A DNA stretch of 36,211 bases, taken from positions 1 through 36,211 of the forward strand of contig NZ_WVUG01000059.1 in the NCBI RefSeq assembly GCF_017614965.1, in the 5' to 3' direction. Position numbers and translations under genes: made by a program. The notes under the pieces are model-generated. The model saw only the letters and a list, made by a program, of their open reading frames with translations, did no database searches and was not told where the DNA came from. The stretch comes from Streptomyces griseorubiginosus (GTDB lineage Bacteria; Actinomycetota; Actinomycetes; Streptomycetales; Streptomycetaceae). How positions within the stretch are numbered: position 1 is the stretch's first letter; each line of letters starts with the position of its first letter. Below are positions 35,182 through 36,211 of this stretch, piece by piece.

Positions 35182-35405
35182 CCTGTTGCGAAAGTCCCGC
35201 CTGCCCCGCGACGCCCGGCACGCTCCCCCAGAGGGGGCACCCCCACTCGCCGCACCGGGCACAAACCCAAGTACGTCCAGTACGAGGGCTTGCACCCGGC
35301 ACGCCGAGAGCACGCTCCCCCACGCTCGAACGACCTCGCGCGGGGGGACCCCCATGACGCCGCAGGGCCCGCCCTCCGGGCGGACGGCGGGACTTTCGCA
35401 ACAGG
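35182..35405. mobile_element. MITE-like element with 20-bp perfect terminal inverted repeats
   Basis: The left end CCTGTTGCGAAAGTCCCGCC (35182-35201) is the exact reverse complement of the right end at 35386-35405. The 224-bp element encodes no transposase. Inside are two copies of GCACGCTCCCCCA (35218-35230 and 35310-35322) and C/G-run hairpins. Outside the ends, three more bases pair after one mismatch. No clear target-site duplication was seen. The termini resemble those of IS5-type or related streptomycete elements, from memory only. Confidence 0.85.
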
Positions 35406-36196
35406 CCCTGGTCCCGCTCGACCTGGACCCGGACCTGTTCGACGCCCTCGCCCGGGCCCGGGGCGGGGTCGGGGGCGTGGAGGTGCTGCGGCGCGGGCAG
35501 CTCAGCAAGCGGACCCTGCTGGCCGTGGCCGTGCGACGGGCGCTGCCCGACGACGCCGGCTTCCAGGGGGCGTACCGGCGGCTGGCGCGCATGCAGCGGG
35601 AGGAGCCCGGGCGGTGGCGGGAGGCCATGCTGCATCCCTACCTCGACGAAGGACTGGCCCGCGCGCTCGCCGAGTGCGCCCGCGGCCACCGCCCCGACCT
35701 CGCCTGGTTCGGCGAACTCGTCGACGGAGGGCCGGCCGCGCTGTGCGGACCCCGTCTGCTGACCGCCGAGTGCGACGGCGCCGTGCTGCGCCTGCGGCTC
35801 GCCGACCGGGGCCCCTTCCGCGCCGTGCACGGCCATGAGCCGGCCGGTGTGCAGAGCGTGGGTGAGGCGGAGGGCTGGCAGCGGTCACTGGACGGCGCCT
35901 GGCGGGTGCTGGTCCGCCGCCACCCCTGGCACGCCCGGGCCGTCGCCGCCTGTCTGTCCACCCTGGTGCCGCTGCACCCCGCCCCCGGCGGCACCTCGGT
36001 GAGCTCGGCGGCCCGCCGGGCCCACGGCGCCGTCGCCCTCTCCCCGCCCGGCGACCCGGTGCTCTTCGCGCTGACGCTGGTCCACGAGTTCCTGCACGTC
36101 CAGCTCGCCGCCCTGCTCGACCCCGCAACCGCGCCCTGGACCACATACGGATGCGCGGCCGCCGCCCCGCGATCGGCGGCGACGAGACGGAACTGA
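35354..36196 (+). CDS. HExxH protein (aKG-HExxH peptide beta-hydroxylase-like), apparently truncated
   Basis: The 280-residue protein resembles HEXXH motif-containing putative peptide-modification proteins, through DPDLFDALARARGG, GQLSKRTLLA and VHEFLHVQLAALLD with HEFLH at 244-248. Family members, as I recall, continue for many residues beyond the motif, with further ligands for iron or zinc. Here the frame runs only 32 residues further, into APRSAATRRN, so it looks truncated or frameshifted. The ATG at 35354 and the first 17 codons lie inside the MITE-like element, so the native 5' end was replaced. The gene may be non-functional. It follows the TerA-like gene on the same strand. Confidence 0.72.
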   Translation: MTPQGPPSGRTAGLSQQALVPLDLDPDLFDALARARGGVGGVEVLRRGQLSKRTLLAVAVRRALPDDAGFQGAYRRLARMQREEPGRWREAMLHPYLDEGLARALAECARGHRPDLAWFGELVDGGPAALCGPRLLTAECDGAVLRLRLADRGPFRAVHGHEPAGVQSVGEAEGWQRSLDGAWRVLVRRHPWHARAVAACLSTLVPLHPAPGGTSVSSAARRAHGAVALSPPGDPVLFALTLVHEFLHVQLAALLDPATAPWTTYGCAAAAPRSAATRRN

Positions 36197-36211
36197 CCGC
36201 CAGGCCGGCGG
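36149..36211 (+). other. possible coding continuation at window edge
   Basis: An alternative frame reads MRGRRPAIGGDETELTARPA to the window edge, starting at the ATG at 36149. It overlaps the tail of the HExxH gene. It could be the original frame continued after a frameshift, or the start of another gene; 63 bases are too few to decide. Confidence 0.2.

Noticed and set aside
35186..35353. N-terminal extension of the HExxH protein from 35186
   Set aside because: The 56 extra residues are Pro/Thr/Arg-rich, have no ribosome site and are encoded wholly inside the MITE-like element.

Overview
The window is high-GC actinobacterial chromosome, almost certainly Streptomyces. The gene order fasR-fabD-fabH-acpP-fabF, next to aceE and a DUF3052/peroxiredoxin/TerD block, matches my recollection of the S. 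coelicolor SCO2365-SCO2395 neighbourhood. GTG starts, third-position G/C codons and a single noticed TTA codon agree. No rRNA, tRNA, CRISPR array, prophage or biosynthetic cluster was seen.

Layout. (1) 1-386 holds an 18-bp tandem repeat array. (2) 387-7717 carries a divergent MarR/NADP-oxidoreductase pair, a class C beta-lactamase-like hydrolase, an Ala-rich protein with an EI24 membrane protein, an exported pyroglutamyl-peptidase-like protein whose catalytic Cys position is Thr, and two small membrane proteins. (3) 7157-12987 is a sugar region: a TetR regulator divergent from a GH3 beta-glucosidase, then aldose 1-epimerase, an SGNH lipoprotein and DUF3145. (4) 13078-18017 (minus) is the type II fatty acid synthase operon with its activator FasR. 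(5) 18113-25738 holds pirin, a serine hydrolase, a MerR/aldo-keto reductase operon with a textbook MerR promoter and a TTA codon, DUF4429-SHOCT, a DUF1023 hydrolase, and a TetR/MFS efflux pair. (6) 25739-27548 contains one intact DUF4190 gene followed by two decayed tandem copies, then a voltage-gated-type K+ channel. (7) 27630-30377 is aceE. (8) 30752-36196 runs DUF3052, AhpE-type peroxiredoxin, two TerD proteins, a TerC-like DUF475 protein, a TerA/TerD-like protein and an HExxH protein whose 5' end is rewritten by a MITE-like element and whose 3' end looks truncated.

How the genes work together. AceE supplies acetyl-CoA and the FasR-controlled fab operon consumes it as malonyl-CoA. Several regulators sit divergent from, or in an operon with, their probable targets (MarR-oxidoreductase, TetR-beta-glucosidase, MerR-aldo-keto reductase, TetR-MFS), and candidate palindromic operators are visible for most. 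The right end is a stress block (peroxiredoxin plus Ter proteins). The least ordinary parts are the MITE/HExxH junction, the decayed DUF4190 array, the Cys-to-Thr peptidase homologue and several perfect palindromes.
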